A DNA stretch of 64,000 nucleotides, taken from NCBI GenBank assembly GCA_030549495.1, contig JAUIRK010000673.1:1674001-1738000 (forward strand), written 5' to 3'. Positions 23,884 through 36,900 of this stretch are shown in pieces. The translations under genes and the position numbers were made by a program. The DNA is from Nectonema munidae. Lineage: Eukaryota; Nematomorpha; Nectonematoida; Nectonematidae. The notes under the pieces were generated by a model. It made no database searches. It saw only the letters and a program-made list of their open reading frames with translations, and had not been told where the DNA came from. Positions within the stretch are counted from its first letter, which is position 1, and the number at the start of each line of letters is the position of its first letter.

Positions 23884-25060
23884 GCAAGGGTCGGCAATAT
23901 GCAGCTCCAGAGCCGCATGCGGCTCTTTATCATCCTTGTAGTGGCTTCCTTTGGCCTTGACAGAAAAAAATAAAATAAACCAAGGCTATTTCTTAAATAT
24001 GATCCTTTATTACAGCTCTAAAAATTGTGACTAAGTTAATTTTCTCTCATAATTTGGTCAATTTTTTCCCTAATTTCAGGTCAATTCTTCCTCGCCCTGG
24101 TGAATATAGAAGAAATTTTATTTAAAATCATGATTTTAATTCCTAGAACCCTCTTTCTTCGTCTTTTCCTAACACAAATTTTTTTCTCAATTATTAAAGC
24201 ATAAGTTAAAAAAAATTATTATATTTCACTTATTTGTATTATACATGAATTTATGCGAGACGGTAGTATCAATATTTTTCGCAGTGTGTTTGCGTGCGGA
24301 TACAAAATAAATGAGAGAATAAAAAAACGCGAGCTACACAAAAAATGTACTTGTTTTACATTACTCAATATGCAATCATTTTTTAAAAACGTTGATTTTT
24401 TAAATTGAAATTTTTTTGAGTGATGATTTTTTTTAATTGAATTTTTTTTTGAGTTTTTTTTACTCTTGTAAAAATTAAATGTATACTTGAATAAATTTTT
24501 GTAAAGATTTTAGATTTTTAATTTGCATAAAATTATGGGAGTCGATTGAAGACAAATTTAGAAATCTATAAATAAAAATGAAAACAGAGTTTCTTTGAGG
24601 TTGCAGTATTCCTTTTAATGAGTTTAAGAATAGAAGAAATAAATTTATTTTTGAAAAGTTGCTCCTTCAAATGAAATCATATAGATAATTTATTTGAGGT
24701 CTGAGACTGTCTTTTGAATTTTCCTTTACTCCACATCCAAAGATTTTATATGTTTTGCGTGCGAATGTTCATATCATTTGTGTTCAAAAAGTTACGTTGA
24801 TGTGTAAAGTATCCAATGAAATTGTTTTCAACGTCAACTAAATACTTTTCTTATTCCTTTCAATAACTTCCAACAGTCACACAATTTACTTCTACCAAAC
24901 GTGTAGCAATCTCTCTACAAAAATTGACACAATCTACAGCCCTTCGTCCCCTTCCAAAAGATCCTTCGCGAGACGACATCATTCATATGTTTGAAGTTGA
25001 GGTGGCTTTCTGACAAAAAAGGTCCTGACCTCACAGACTTATTTTACCACAGAAATAACA
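23884..25060 (+). mobile_element. hAT element remnant (GTF2IRD2-like left end)
   Basis: The left end reads CAAGGGTCGGCAATATGCAG and continues with the palindromic GAGCCGCATGCGGCTCTTT found at ends of this hAT group. About 1.1 kb inside, a + strand LKLRWLSDKKGPDL segment resembles the VRWLSKGK block of the transposase. The rest is AT-rich without recognisable coding, and the right end was not found. Confidence 0.55.
24130..24215 (+). repeat. Dispersed AT-rich repeat, copy 1 (partner at 26,090)
   Basis: Shares TTTTAATTCCTAG, CTTTCTTC and TTTTTTTCTCAATTATT with 26,090-26,178 in the same orientation. Unclassified. Confidence 0.6.
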
Positions 25061-25278
25061 TTTCGACCAACCCCGTTGATAAAGAAGAGGGGGGCTTTGT
25101 CTTCTGGAACTCCCTTGAAATCTACAATTTCTTATAGTCCAGGCCCAACTAAAATCAGTCCCCTTCCCTCCTCTATCATTTGTAAAGGGGGGTTTCGAGG
25201 TATCTATGCACTAGATTTATGTCAATGTTTCGTTGAACATAAATAAATGAGAGGCTGCTGAAAAGACCTCTTTTCGCA

Positions 25279-25687
25279 CTACCCAGTAAACTTGATTCCA
25301 AATATTTCAGACGATAAAGGTACGCTCGGAACTGAAGTACAGTTAGTTACTGATGAAACATGCAAGATGCGAACGAAGACTTTGATGTCGGGATAACAAT
25401 TAGCAACGTGTAATGTTTCTTCGAGTGTACTTTTAATTACATTAACTTTTAACAGGTAAATTTCCTGCACTCTGCATATTTGCACACAAATAGTACAGCT
25501 CATATTCAACTGAGCAGCTGACTGCTGTATCAATGTTGTCTGGGTGAATACACGACAAAAAAATTTTCTTTGATATTTTACAGAAATGAGTGTCAGAGTT
25601 GTTAGATGTGAGCACAACTGTGAAACTAATTCTAATTTTATTGATGAAGTCGATTGCAAAGGGAGCCTTTAAAAATTTTGTAGACAA
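25279..25687 (-). other. Unclassified overlapping - strand open frames
   Basis: Two - strand frames, of 126 and 81 codons, overlap between 25,279 and 25,687. One contains ISKKIFLSCIHPDNIDTAVS. They are longer than most frames in this AT-rich DNA, but show no family I recognise and no clear splice sites. They could be remnants of a transposon. Confidence 0.2.
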
Positions 25688-26089
25688 ATAAAAAATCTTG
25701 AAATTTGCATATTTTCTGTGTATAAAATGTACATTTGAATAAGTTATTGACCTTTCACAAAACCTGGTTTTGATTGTAACGAATTGTCAATGAAAACTTT
25801 TGTTCCTGTTGACAACTGTTAATATTCTCAATTTTTATTTAAATAAAGAATTATTTTTAAATTTAAAATCATTTTTTATAAAAAAATTCTGAAAAAAAGA
25901 AAAAAATGAAATTCCATCTTTTTTGATGCTTATATATACCATTAACACGTGAAGTTTCTAAGTAGGATAAAAAAACATAATTTTCATAGAAATTTTGAAT
26001 TATTATTATTTTTCGTTAACATTATGTGAAGTTAGGTATTAGTTGACATTTTGATTAGATGGAATTTAAGGAAATCGCTAAGCATCGAA

Positions 26090-26178
26090 ATTATCATTTT
26101 AATTCCTAGTACCGCCTTTCTTCAACTTTTTCTAAATCAATTTTTTTCTCAATTATTATTAAAGCGAAATCAATTTTT
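26090..26178 (+). repeat. Dispersed AT-rich repeat, copy 2 (partner at 24,130)
   Basis: Same orientation and order of blocks as the copy at 24,130-24,215, about 2 kb away, with several mismatches and a small indel. Confidence 0.6.
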
Positions 26179-26439
26179 TTTTGCATCAATAATATTTTCG
26201 ATTGTATAAATAAAAATCTCAGTTGCATAAATGAAATTTGGACTGCCAACACGATTATCAATAAAATATTACCAAATATCGAAAAATTATTCAAGCTGAA
26301 AAACATATTTTAACTTATTCTTGCTGATTACTTACAGCATTAATTTTTAACTATAAAAATGGTAACTACTACCAGAAGCAAGAATGTTAGACAATTAGAA
26401 AAATTAAAAAATTTAAAATAAAATTTTTTTAATCATACT

Positions 26440-26700
26440 TTAAAATTCATTCCCGTTATTTGTTCTTGGTTCAATGTCAATTTTAAAAAAAAGATTTTCA
26501 ATTGGATTCTAGTCAGGTGAATATGGAGGCAATAAGGATGCATCAATATTTTCATTACGTAGAAATATTTAGAAATTATATATTTATATTTGTATTTGGG
26601 AAAAATTAATTCGATAAGGTATTTGCGAGAATAAGTTGGAATATATTATCATGTTGAATAATTTTTGCAATGTATCATTTTAAATATTTTTCTAATAAAC
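26440..26700 (-). mobile_element. Tc1/mariner-type transposase fossil
   Basis: On the - strand near 26,490-26,550 the translation reads DASLLPPYSPD then a stop then NPIENL. This is the LPPYSPDLNPIE signature that precedes the last catalytic acidic residue of Tc1/mariner (IS630) transposases. Surrounding sequence gives only weak similarity and frames are broken. No terminal repeats were assigned. Confidence 0.6.
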
Positions 26701-28901
26701 TTGTGGGAAACCAACATTTTTATTTATGCAATCAAAATTTTTATTTGTGCAATTGACTATAAATTCTCTAAAAATAACTTTAAGTTAGATAAAAAATTTC
26801 TATAGAAAAAAAGAAATTTTATCTATAATTAAAAAAATGTTTACAACCAAAATAAGTTTATTTTTTGTATAATAAAATATTCATAATTTGAAATTTATAA
26901 GTATTGACTGAAACACGAGATTTTGTCCACAATAAAAACAACTTTTTTCAAAACCAAAATAGAATTTATTTTAAATATATTTTTTTGAAAATCTCGTCTT
27001 GTTGTGCATGAAATTTCGTTTTCTTGTTAAATATTTATTGTTGTTCATCATTTGTGGAAAGCAAGTTGAGAGACAATAGCATCACAAAGATGCTAGCGAA
27101 AATAACACATAAATATATTAAGATTTCGAAATAATCTTTCCTCAAATCTTGTCTAACTTTTTATAAAATCTTGTTTAAACCGTTAAATTTTACTTTGAAA
27201 TGGGAAATATATTACTCAGTTTGTACTTTTTTGATTACCGTGCAAATTCCAATGAATACGCAGACGGTTTTCTTACTCCATTTAAATTTTAAATGCAATC
27301 ACTGAAATCTCTTTTGATTCGTTAAAAAGAATTATTAAAAAATTTTGTTCTTAGCCAAAAACAGAGGTTTGATTTTTTCGAACAAAAGCCAAAAAGTTAC
27401 AATATTCATTTTTTATTATTTAAAAACTGACAAATGTAAGAATAACAAATGTTTAATTTTGAAAAGAGATTTACATATGGTGCAGTAGAGCCGAGAAAAA
27501 AATGAACAAAGTAGTTTAATAATAAAATAAACTTAGTAAAATAAATTTTTCTAAGTTGGGCAGATTAGGTTGGACAGATCTTTTTCATTTTAAAAATTTT
27601 TGGGTCATCAAATTTTATTTATTATAATGATACTGGAAAATTGGTATTAGATTAATTTTATGAAAAAAGGAACTGATCAATATTTATTCTGGACGAACTG
27701 TAGATCAAATGAAACCCATTGGGAAACGATCACATAGATATGTAAATTAACGCCATCTATAAACAAAAAAAAAGTTGAATTCCAAACTTTAATACACATA
27801 TTTTTTGATAATAGTGGTGATGATAAAAGAGAATTTAGTTAATGCATGGCGAAAACAATAGTCGTACATATTTATCGCACTCAAGATAATGTGTGGTAAA
27901 TGTGATAGATTGTCCTTATTCATTTTACCATTAGTGCTGTTATCTTTGCAACAATGAAATGGGTTATAGGAAAAATGTTATCTTTCATGTTGCCAACAAC
28001 TTCAAGCATAATTATACTATCATTATTTGCGTGAAATCCTACTTTGAATGAAGCAAGTGTAGCGTGCGCAGTAATTAAATGTTTACTTTTTACCTCTCCT
28101 ATCTCACTCCAATCGCAAAGATGGCTAAGCATTTCATAATTGGTGTAGTTCAGGTAGTGGCGAACGCTTTGCACAAGTTACAAACTCTGATAAGCAGCCA
28201 GGAGGAGATAATTACCACGGATAATTATCTCCTTGTTGTTTCACAATCATATCTCTAACTTTTCACATTTTCCAAATAAATTATGTGCAAGGATTCTAAT
28301 CGCTACCAAAAACAAATCCTTATTTTTCAAGATCTACCAACGGGAACCTATTACCCGACTTTAAAAAAACATCTAAAAAATTTGTTAGTAATACGGTGCT
28401 ATTTACCGAAGTCAGAATGGAAATTCGGAATTTTTTAACAGGAGATTTATTCGCCAAAAGAGGAATTTTGTTTGACTTAAAAAATATTCAAAATTTATGT
28501 TTATTATTTTTGCATATATTAAACAGAGACGACAAATTTCGTTAAACAAAGGCTTTTGTTAGTCAATCAATTAGTTAGTTTGAATTAATTACTAATTTAT
28601 AATAGATTCCCTTAAATCATTATTCACGAAATCGCGCTTGGTCAAATCTGTTTTTATTCTCAACATGAAATCTAGTTTGTTGATGAACTCTCGCGTGGAT
28701 CAAGTCTGGTGTATTGATCTAGTGACATTTTTATTAATATTATACACTTACGAAGAATTTAGTTTTTTCTTAAGACCGAGAAGAAATTTGTAAAATTATC
28801 GTAATAAAATTTTAAATTAAAAAATATTTTATTCAAAAGGCAGAGGAATAAACGAATGGCGGCTCAGCGCCACCCTCCTATTATTATCGATTTCTTTTTT
28901 T
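26701..28901. other. Intergenic AT-rich DNA
   Basis: No gene is supported. An 84-codon - strand frame (27,920-28,174) includes LITAHATLASFKVGFHANND but matches no family I know. A perfect hairpin lies at 28,204-28,232. Confidence 0.45.
28204..28232. repeat. Perfect 11-bp inverted repeat with 7-base loop
   Basis: GGAGATAATTA, loop CCACGGA, TAATTATCTCC. The arms are exactly complementary. Context gives no function. Confidence 0.7.
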
Positions 28902-29535
28902 TCACGAAACTACCTTAGTATACAAATGTAAAGATGAAGCAGAAAGATTGGACTTACAAACTCTTTGAAAAGTGTCAAGGTTTTTTGCATAATATTCTGT
29001 ATTACTAGCAGGACATTGGAAACTGGGGTGCCAAGAATATCCAGAAAGGAAACAAGAACGTTGATATATAGAAGGACATATAGTATTTACAGAATATAAG
29101 GATGGTTTACAAGCTTCAGACGTTCTTTCATTTATAGAAGGGTATGGTTTTTCTCTGTCATTCGAAAAAGTGGCTTTCAAGAGAGGATTTTGAAACTGTA
29201 CAGATTCTTCTTCTGCCATTGTAAGGGCAATAGCATTATCCGTAGCACACTGTAAGTTGATGCAATTTTTCTCCAGAAAGAAGAAGAAATCAGAGCCACA
29301 CCTAAAGCATCATGCATGTTTTTCTCCACAGATTTTGCTTCAAATTTGAATTCATGAGAAAGTTGATGAAGACATCGTATGAAAGCCTTGAGAGACTCGT
29401 CTGGTTTTTTGTTTTCGAGTGAGCAGCCTGTATCAAGGAGTCATGTGATTGATTCTTTTTAACAAAGACTTTATCCAGGGTTAATACAGCTTCGTCGTGG
29501 GTTGTTAATTGCAAAAGAGTTGGAAAATCTTGCAC
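28902..29535 (-). mobile_element. LTR-retrotransposon gag-like fossil
   Basis: A remnant of a gag-type region on the - strand. Near 29,000-29,065 the reading CFLSGYSWHPSFQCPA followed by FQRVCKS resembles the zinc-knuckle region of Ty3-like elements. Upstream is an unassigned segment around 29,300-29,535. No long terminal repeats, protease, polymerase or envelope were recognised. The element is broken and looks old. Confidence 0.5.
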
Positions 29536-29989
29536 GATACGTGATTTTTCAATAAGTGAAACTTGGTTTTTTGAGAAACACTATATGAAGACTGAGAAAA
29601 ATCTCGAAATTTTTCTTCCAATGTTCGAAATGATCATTTTCATGTAATTTTTAGCATATAACTTAGGGATTGGAATAGCTAATTTATATAAATTTAAAGT
29701 TTGTAGAATATTTCTTCCAAAAATTTTAAACATTCAATTTCTATTTAAAATGGCAAAATTATATTCACGACTACATACCTGTCAATTCATAGACCCACAT
29801 CCTAAATAAACTTTCAAACAATTTACTTTACTGACTGAATATATGTGTAGGTAGAATATGAAGATTATATAAGATGATTCTTTGTTTTTCGGTATTGCTA
29901 ATCTAGCTTGATAACATTTGGTTGCTAAAATTTTAAAATTTAATTTTAAGCAACAATGCATTTCAGTACAGAGTAAACAATCCACATAA

Positions 29990-30131
29990 CCAATTCATTT
30001 GTTATGAACCAGGCTTCTTGACAATTAGTGAGATGGGGCTGAGAAATATCTTTTAGCTCCTAACAAATATTTCATCGGATAGTAGGGTTGTCGAATAATC
30101 TGCTTTCGGATAAATGAGGTCTGACTGTATT
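29990..30131 (-). mobile_element. Tigger/pogo-like element terminus
   Basis: On the - strand, next to a TA, the sequence begins CAGTCAGACCTCATTTATCC, like the terminal repeats of pogo/Tigger elements that insert at TA. The partner end was not found, so only one edge is supported. Confidence 0.45.
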
Positions 30132-30284
30132 ATTATCAATGAGTCCTTTAATACAACCCTCTCCATATGGTCTTTGGAAGACAAAGACATTTTTAACATT
30201 CGAACACCAAATATAAAATTGGTTCAACCAAAAATTCAGCTCCCTAAAGATTTACAAAAGAAATTATTTTTAGTCATGGTATAA

Positions 30285-30432
30285 AAGTAGTAAATGGCAA
30301 AAAGGAGGGATAAAGACTATATTACATCTGATGAGTAGTGATCTATCATATATGAATGATTTTGTTCCCTTGTTGAGCTTGAAGAGTTGTTCACAAATTT
30401 TCTTAAAAATTTCGGCACAGCGGTCTAACTAT
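30285..30432 (+). repeat. Dispersed repeat 'GAGTAGTGAT', copy 2
   Basis: Matches 20,455-20,612 over most of its length in the same orientation, with scattered differences. Confidence 0.7.
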
Positions 30433-30779
30433 AATTTTTTAATAGCTAGGAGTCACTCCATCAATTTTCTAACTATTGCTTTGAGTCTATTTGGGATAGA
30501 GGCCATGAAGCTCAAGCTCCATTATTTTCATAGAATATCTGGAATTGCGCATATACATAGGAATATATACAATGCATTCACTAAATATATACAGTTTTCA
30601 CGTAAAAAAGGTGGTAGACTCGTTTTATGTTCTACATAGCGAGTGACCGACAATAAAACTTACCGGCCCTAGCAAAGACTTGCACAAGTGACCTAATAAA
30701 TGAGTTTTCATGGAAGGCGCCTGATTCACGTGGTGCCACGGTAGAAACACTTTTTTGCTGGTGACATAGCGCGCAGAGC

Positions 30780-30977
30780 ATGAAGCACGCAATCTTCCTT
30801 TCTTGCCATCATCACCCGCTCTTTCTCTTTGTCTTAGTGCTCGTTTCCACGATCCAAAGATCCCACTCCACATACGGCTCCAAACCCTTTGACTTGAATC
30901 CCAAGAACATCCCCTACTCGTATCGGGAAGAAAACATCACGTTGGATGGAACGAGCATGGAAACTAGAATTGAGAAA
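30780..30977 (+). CDS. Secreted-protein gene, exon 1
   Basis: 66 codons with the signal peptide, ending in frame at RIEK before the donor GTAAGT. Reading through the donor adds only VSPIP and a stop. The last 47 bases and the following intron are duplicated in tandem. Confidence 0.75.
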
Positions 30978-33900
30978 GTAAGTCCAATTCCTTAAGTAAC
31001 TTCCAAATGTGAACACAGCATTCCGTCGATAGTTTTAAAACTTGAAATTTTTACTATTTATAAAATTAAACACATATCATCATATTTAACAAATTTTAAT
31101 TACTTATTCAAGTTACTAATAATAATTTACTCCTCTAATCCATCCCCAGTTACTAATAACAAAAACATCACGTTGGATGGAACGAGCATGGAAACTAGAA
31201 TTGAGAAAGTAAGTCCAATTCCTTAAGTAACTTCCAAATGTGAACACAGCATTCCGTCGATAGTTTTAAAACTTGAAATTTTTACTATTTATAAAATTAA
31301 ACACATATCATCATATTTGACAAATTTTAAATACTTATTCAAGTTACTAATAATAATTTACTCCTCTAATCCATCCCCAGTTACTAATAACAAAATCTCT
31401 CTTATTTATCGACCAAAAGTCGTGTTGGTTGTGCACAAAATTTCATTTACTCATTTCAAAAAGCTTGATTGAATGTTTAAATATGACGGTCAAATGTTGA
31501 GACATACTCATCGGGTGTTTGATCTTAAATGCCGTGCCGATTTTCCCTGATTTATGGTTAAAGTTGATCATTTAAATTCGATGAAAGTCGCTTGTAAAAA
31601 GATAAACTCATTAATTCATTCATAGGGAATGTAATAGTCGAGATGTTTCAACTTAAGAAACCTACACGATACAATATTATCAACTAATAACTTGTAGATT
31701 AATGTTAATCATTTTGTCAGCGGAAAGCCTACATGTGGTGAGTTTTAATCCTGCTGTCTTCCGTTCGAGCAAACAGCCCTAAATTAAAGAAAATTATTCT
31801 TCCATTGAATGTAATTCATGACAACAACAAAAAATTGCATCATATAAAATGGCTGTCAAAACTTTAAAGCATCTTCAGTATTGCTTCGCTTATAAAACAC
31901 TATATTGCAAAAAGGTGTATGTATTTTATACTGAATAAAAATATTGAGACACCGGCAAAATATTGAATGAATTAATCAGTTATTTACAAGTAATGGTAAT
32001 GAAAGAACTTGACCTATTATGGAAGAAATCAACAAGTAAGTATAAGAATATAAAAAGATAGAATTAAGTGTATTAAAATGGGAACCAATGGCATACACAT
32101 GAAGCATAGCTATGTCAAAGAATAGAATGAGATATCAACATTTAATTTGGATAAAATATGAAAGTATCAATTCTACTAATCAGTCTATGAGATTAATTAA
32201 TCTATGTTTAAAGCAAGAATAAAGAAAATAATTATAGTACAAAAATTTGAATTATGAGTGAAAAAATATATAAGAATCTGATCTTTTTTGAATATAAGTG
32301 TTACAATATTCTTCATAAACTGTGCAGCATTTCTCATAATCATAATTAATTCTTGTTGAATGAACCTCCATTTTTTACGTGATAGAATATTTAGAATATC
32401 TAGAACATTGTCTATGCTAACATTTATATTCGTAGAATGGCTTAACGTGCAGCTTCAAGGCAAAGTTTGAACACGCATACAAAGAAGTAAAGTGTATTCC
32501 TTCATTTTATATATTGCGTATTTGCATTGGACTAAAACCAAGACTTAAAGGTAAGACGCGCATTTTCCATGCTTAAGTTTGCAATTCTTCAATGAATCTT
32601 GACTTGATTACCACGAAGGGATTAGTCTTTTGACTTGATAGGGATCTTCCTTGACTAGTCCCAGTTTATCACCGATCAAGATTTCATTGAACTTAAATAA
32701 AAAATAACTTTTTAGATAACTTTTTGATGTTGGCAACACTTTTCGAAATCTACAATAAATAATAATTGACCCTGATTCTATATCATAGATCAAAATTCGA
32801 TAGTATCCAGCGAAGATGGAGTTCTTTCGATGTTCTAGTTTCAATGCAATTGTCAAAAATGCCATCATATCTTGGCTCAAATTTTTATCTATGAGACTTT
32901 TTTCAACGATTAGAAAGATGTTTGAAAAGAATTAGAATCATAAAGTTAACCAAAAGCTTTTATTATTGAGGTTAGATGACATAAAATTATATAGGAACTT
33001 ATTGTAGATCATTTAAATTCTTGACTCTCAAAACATCTAGCAAACTCAACCACTAATTTTAAAGAATAATAAATACTCCTGGAAGTATAGGAACTTATTT
33101 CGAAAGGATAAAATTAAAGCTTTTCAATATAGTAAGAAAATGGCCATGGTTGAAAATCAGAAGTCTCTCTGAAGTGTTGCAACAAATAATGTATACGAGT
33201 GAACTTTATAAGATATCCATAATCCAGGTGGAACAAAATTTCTCCATAGAAAATATTAAATGATTGAAGAAATGAAATAGGCTTTTTCCATCAACTTCAA
33301 TAGAATATCTTACTAGTATTTTATAATTTTATTGAAAATTCATTCACAGATTCACCACACAATTCAAACTTGAAATAAAAATAGTTAATTGAACAAAGCT
33401 AAAAAAATCAGCTTATAGTTAACCCATTTTTGGTTTTTGTTCCTGTAGACCAGTGGTTCCCAACCACTGTGCCGCGGCACACTGGTGTGCCGCGAAATGA
33501 TTACCGCTGTGCCGTGAAGAGATTATAGGTGAACGTTACAAAGGTAAAGGTAAAGGTACCTTGGGGTGTTTTCATCGAAAAGGCCAGAGGCCGCTTGTAT
33601 CGAACTATGAGAAAGTTACTTTAAATTTCGAAGTCACACGCTCTACCCAACCTACTCACGCCCCCAAGAAGTTATGAAAGCTTTTATTACACGTTGTTAT
33701 AGGTGGAACACAGCTTTCATATCGTAATAACCGGAGTTGTTTGTATTGATAAACACTAACTCACACATTATTACTTACTTACGTGATATTAATGCTTAAA
33801 TATCAAAAAATAAATTGAATCATATATCGTTTGTTTAAATTTTTGGATGTTTCGAATTTTTTGATAATAATAAACATTGGTGAGCGTTGTTATGCTTGGT

Positions 33901-36900
33901 AATATAAATTTTATTTTATTTATATATCTCGCTTACAATATTAACAGGTTCTTTGTAAATATTTTTTATTTAATATTAAAGTGTTTTAAATTGAGATTTT
34001 AATAGGAAAAATAAAAAATATGTTTAAATTTAATAAAAATCATGTTTGTTTTATTATTTTTTTAAGTTTAGTTTTAATTCATTCTTATGGACAAGTTTCT
34101 AAAAAGAAAAGGCGATGAGGACAAGAATAATTCTACTTCATTTAAAAAATCAAAAGTTCATCGGTTGTATAATAATGGTTACTTGAAATTTGGATTTCAT
34201 TGGACTGGAGATACACAGATTCCTTCACCGCTGTGTGTTGTGTGCGGCCAAACGCTGTCTAATGAATCAATGGTTCCAAGTAAGATGAAAAGACACCTTA
34301 CTACTAATCATCCTAGCCTTCAAGCTAAAAATGTTGATTATTTCCAACGGTTGTTAGAATTAAATGCAACGCAAAGTCAACTATTTAAGAAAAAAATAAC
34401 TGTATCCGAAAAAGCTCAATTAGCTTCATATGAGGTGGCAGAATTTATTGCTCTTAAATCGAAGTCTCATGTTTTTGCAGACTCAGTAATCCTTCCAGCA
34501 TGCAAAAAGATTGTGAAAATTATGCTTAGCGATAAAGCCGAACAAGAAATTAGCAAGATTCCTCTTTCAAACAATACAATTCAGAGAAGAATTCTGGACT
34601 TGTCTGATGATATTGAAGAAAGTGTAACATCCAAATTTCAAAATAGTCTGTTTGCTCTTCAAATCGATGAATCCACTGATATCAGTAATCACGCACAGTT
34701 AATTGCATTTATACGTGTCATTGATGAAGATGTCATAATTAATCAATTTCTATGCTGCAAACAGTAGCCACAACTACAAAAGGTCGAAAAATATGGCTTA
34801 CCATGGGATTCATGCGTAGGAATATGTACCGATGGAGCTCCATCAATGCTTGGTTCTTTCCTTCTTCACATGAATTTCCACACTAATATTTAAAAACTCG
34901 ATAGAAAATTTTTTCTTTCGTAATTTTTAATTGGCAGTAAATTTAATCAATTTTTGTCTTTTATGAAATATGTCAAAATTATCTCTGAAAACTTTTTCAA
35001 ATATTTTTGAAAAACATTTTTTGCAAACTTTATAGTGGCGTTAAATTTTTTAAGAAAAAATACATTTTGGGATGATATATTTTTTAATTACCATGTAAAT
35101 TTAATCAATTTTATGATTTTTTTTATGAAATATGTCTAAAATTATTATCTGAAAAACTTTTTTCAAATTATTTTTAAAAAACCATTTTTTGCTAAACTTT
35201 ATAGATGGGTAAATTTTTCAAGAAAAAATATATTTTGGACATGATATAAAAAAATTTATTGACAAAGAAGAAAAAAAATCATATACAATTTTGGCAGATT
35301 AATTTCGTGTGATTTTTACAAAAAAAAGGCTTTTTTACCTTTCGCTTGTTCTGCTTTTTAGGCTACAAATAGCAAAACCCCTACTCGATGTTTTTAAGTG
35401 TCAACTGGGAAATCCGAAAAACTAAAATATTTTTTGTCTTCAGATTCACTTGAGGGGTTTGGGATCGATTTTCTGGCTCTTCCTCAAATGATAGCCAATT
35501 GTTTTATAAATATTTTTCTTCCACTACTTTTTATTGATGGGTAGTCGTCAGCGCTTGAACTTCGCAATGATGAAAGATTTAGAACACCATATCAAGATAG
35601 TTTGCAAATGCCAGTCCCCTTCTACAAGGTTTATACTCCGATTGTTCCATTCTATTCAACCGCCCCGCTTTGTATTTGTTATATACTATTAGAGATTCAG
35701 GCTTATCATACTCTGAAGAAATTTCGACTTTTTTCTGTGTTGAGATGAAAGAATGTAAATAACTTTAAAATTGGTGTTGATGTTTACGAGGAATATAGGC
35801 GGAAAGAGAAGCTTGACAGAATAAACAATACGGGATTGCATTCATTTAGATGAAGAGTTTTAAATAAGAGGGCTGAAGAATTCTTGGAATAAATCTTCTA
35901 GAAGACATAACAGTCCACAAATGGAATATTTTTTAAAACCCCACTCTGCACTTCATGGGATAAAAAATCTATCTATATAAAGGCCACAGATCAGGAGATT
36001 TGTCTGTTACATATCTTTTGATGATGTTCTTAGAAGAAAAGTATTCTCTGTTGGGAAACCAGAGATGTAAATTTCTGGTTTGAGAAAATAAAAACTTTCA
36101 GCATCATTTAGATGATAAAATTTAGGCCATAATGGCTTTTAGGGTCATATATCTTTATATTACAGCTCCTCTAAAGTACCAACTGTCGTCTATTGTAAAG
36201 GTTTATTTGGAGTCCAAAAGTTGGAAAAAGTGTGATAAGAATGATCATGAATCTTTCTTATAGCAGATATTTTATCATTAGGATTTCTCTCAGCTTTTCG
36301 TCAAAAGTTAGAAAATTGTGATTAAAACAAACATATTTCTACCAAGTGGTTTCAAAAAAACACAAATTTTAACGAACAAACTTGAAATTTTCATTCTCTG
36401 ATCCATTGATTGCCATATACTTTAAACAGGATAAATAGGAAACTAGGTAGAACACTTGAAAATTATCTGCATAGGTAAGATTACTATGCTTAGGATTAGA
36501 TTTTCTAAATAAAAAATTTTAAAAAAAATCTATATTTTACTTTTCTGAAATATAAATTGCAAAAAATTATTTGAACGTCTCGGTTTGATGTAAATGCCCC
36601 TGATAAAAATTTATCTCTTTGTCTTTTAGATGTGTGTGTGTGGTGTGTGCGTGCGTGTGTATGTGTGAGTGTATGTATGTTTGTGCTTGTGTATGTATAA
36701 TTTTTTGTTTGTAAGCATGTTATTTTGCTTGGACAAAAAAGGCATTTTCCAAGTTAACCATATTACTGACGGACTATTTTTATTTGCCAGTGCGGAAAGG
36801 GGGCGAAGTTTGATGGTTTTTGATAGCTCAACATAATATGACACTACTGAGTATCTAGAAACCTTTATCTAAACGAAAAATAGTTTCTTACCAATCAGTA

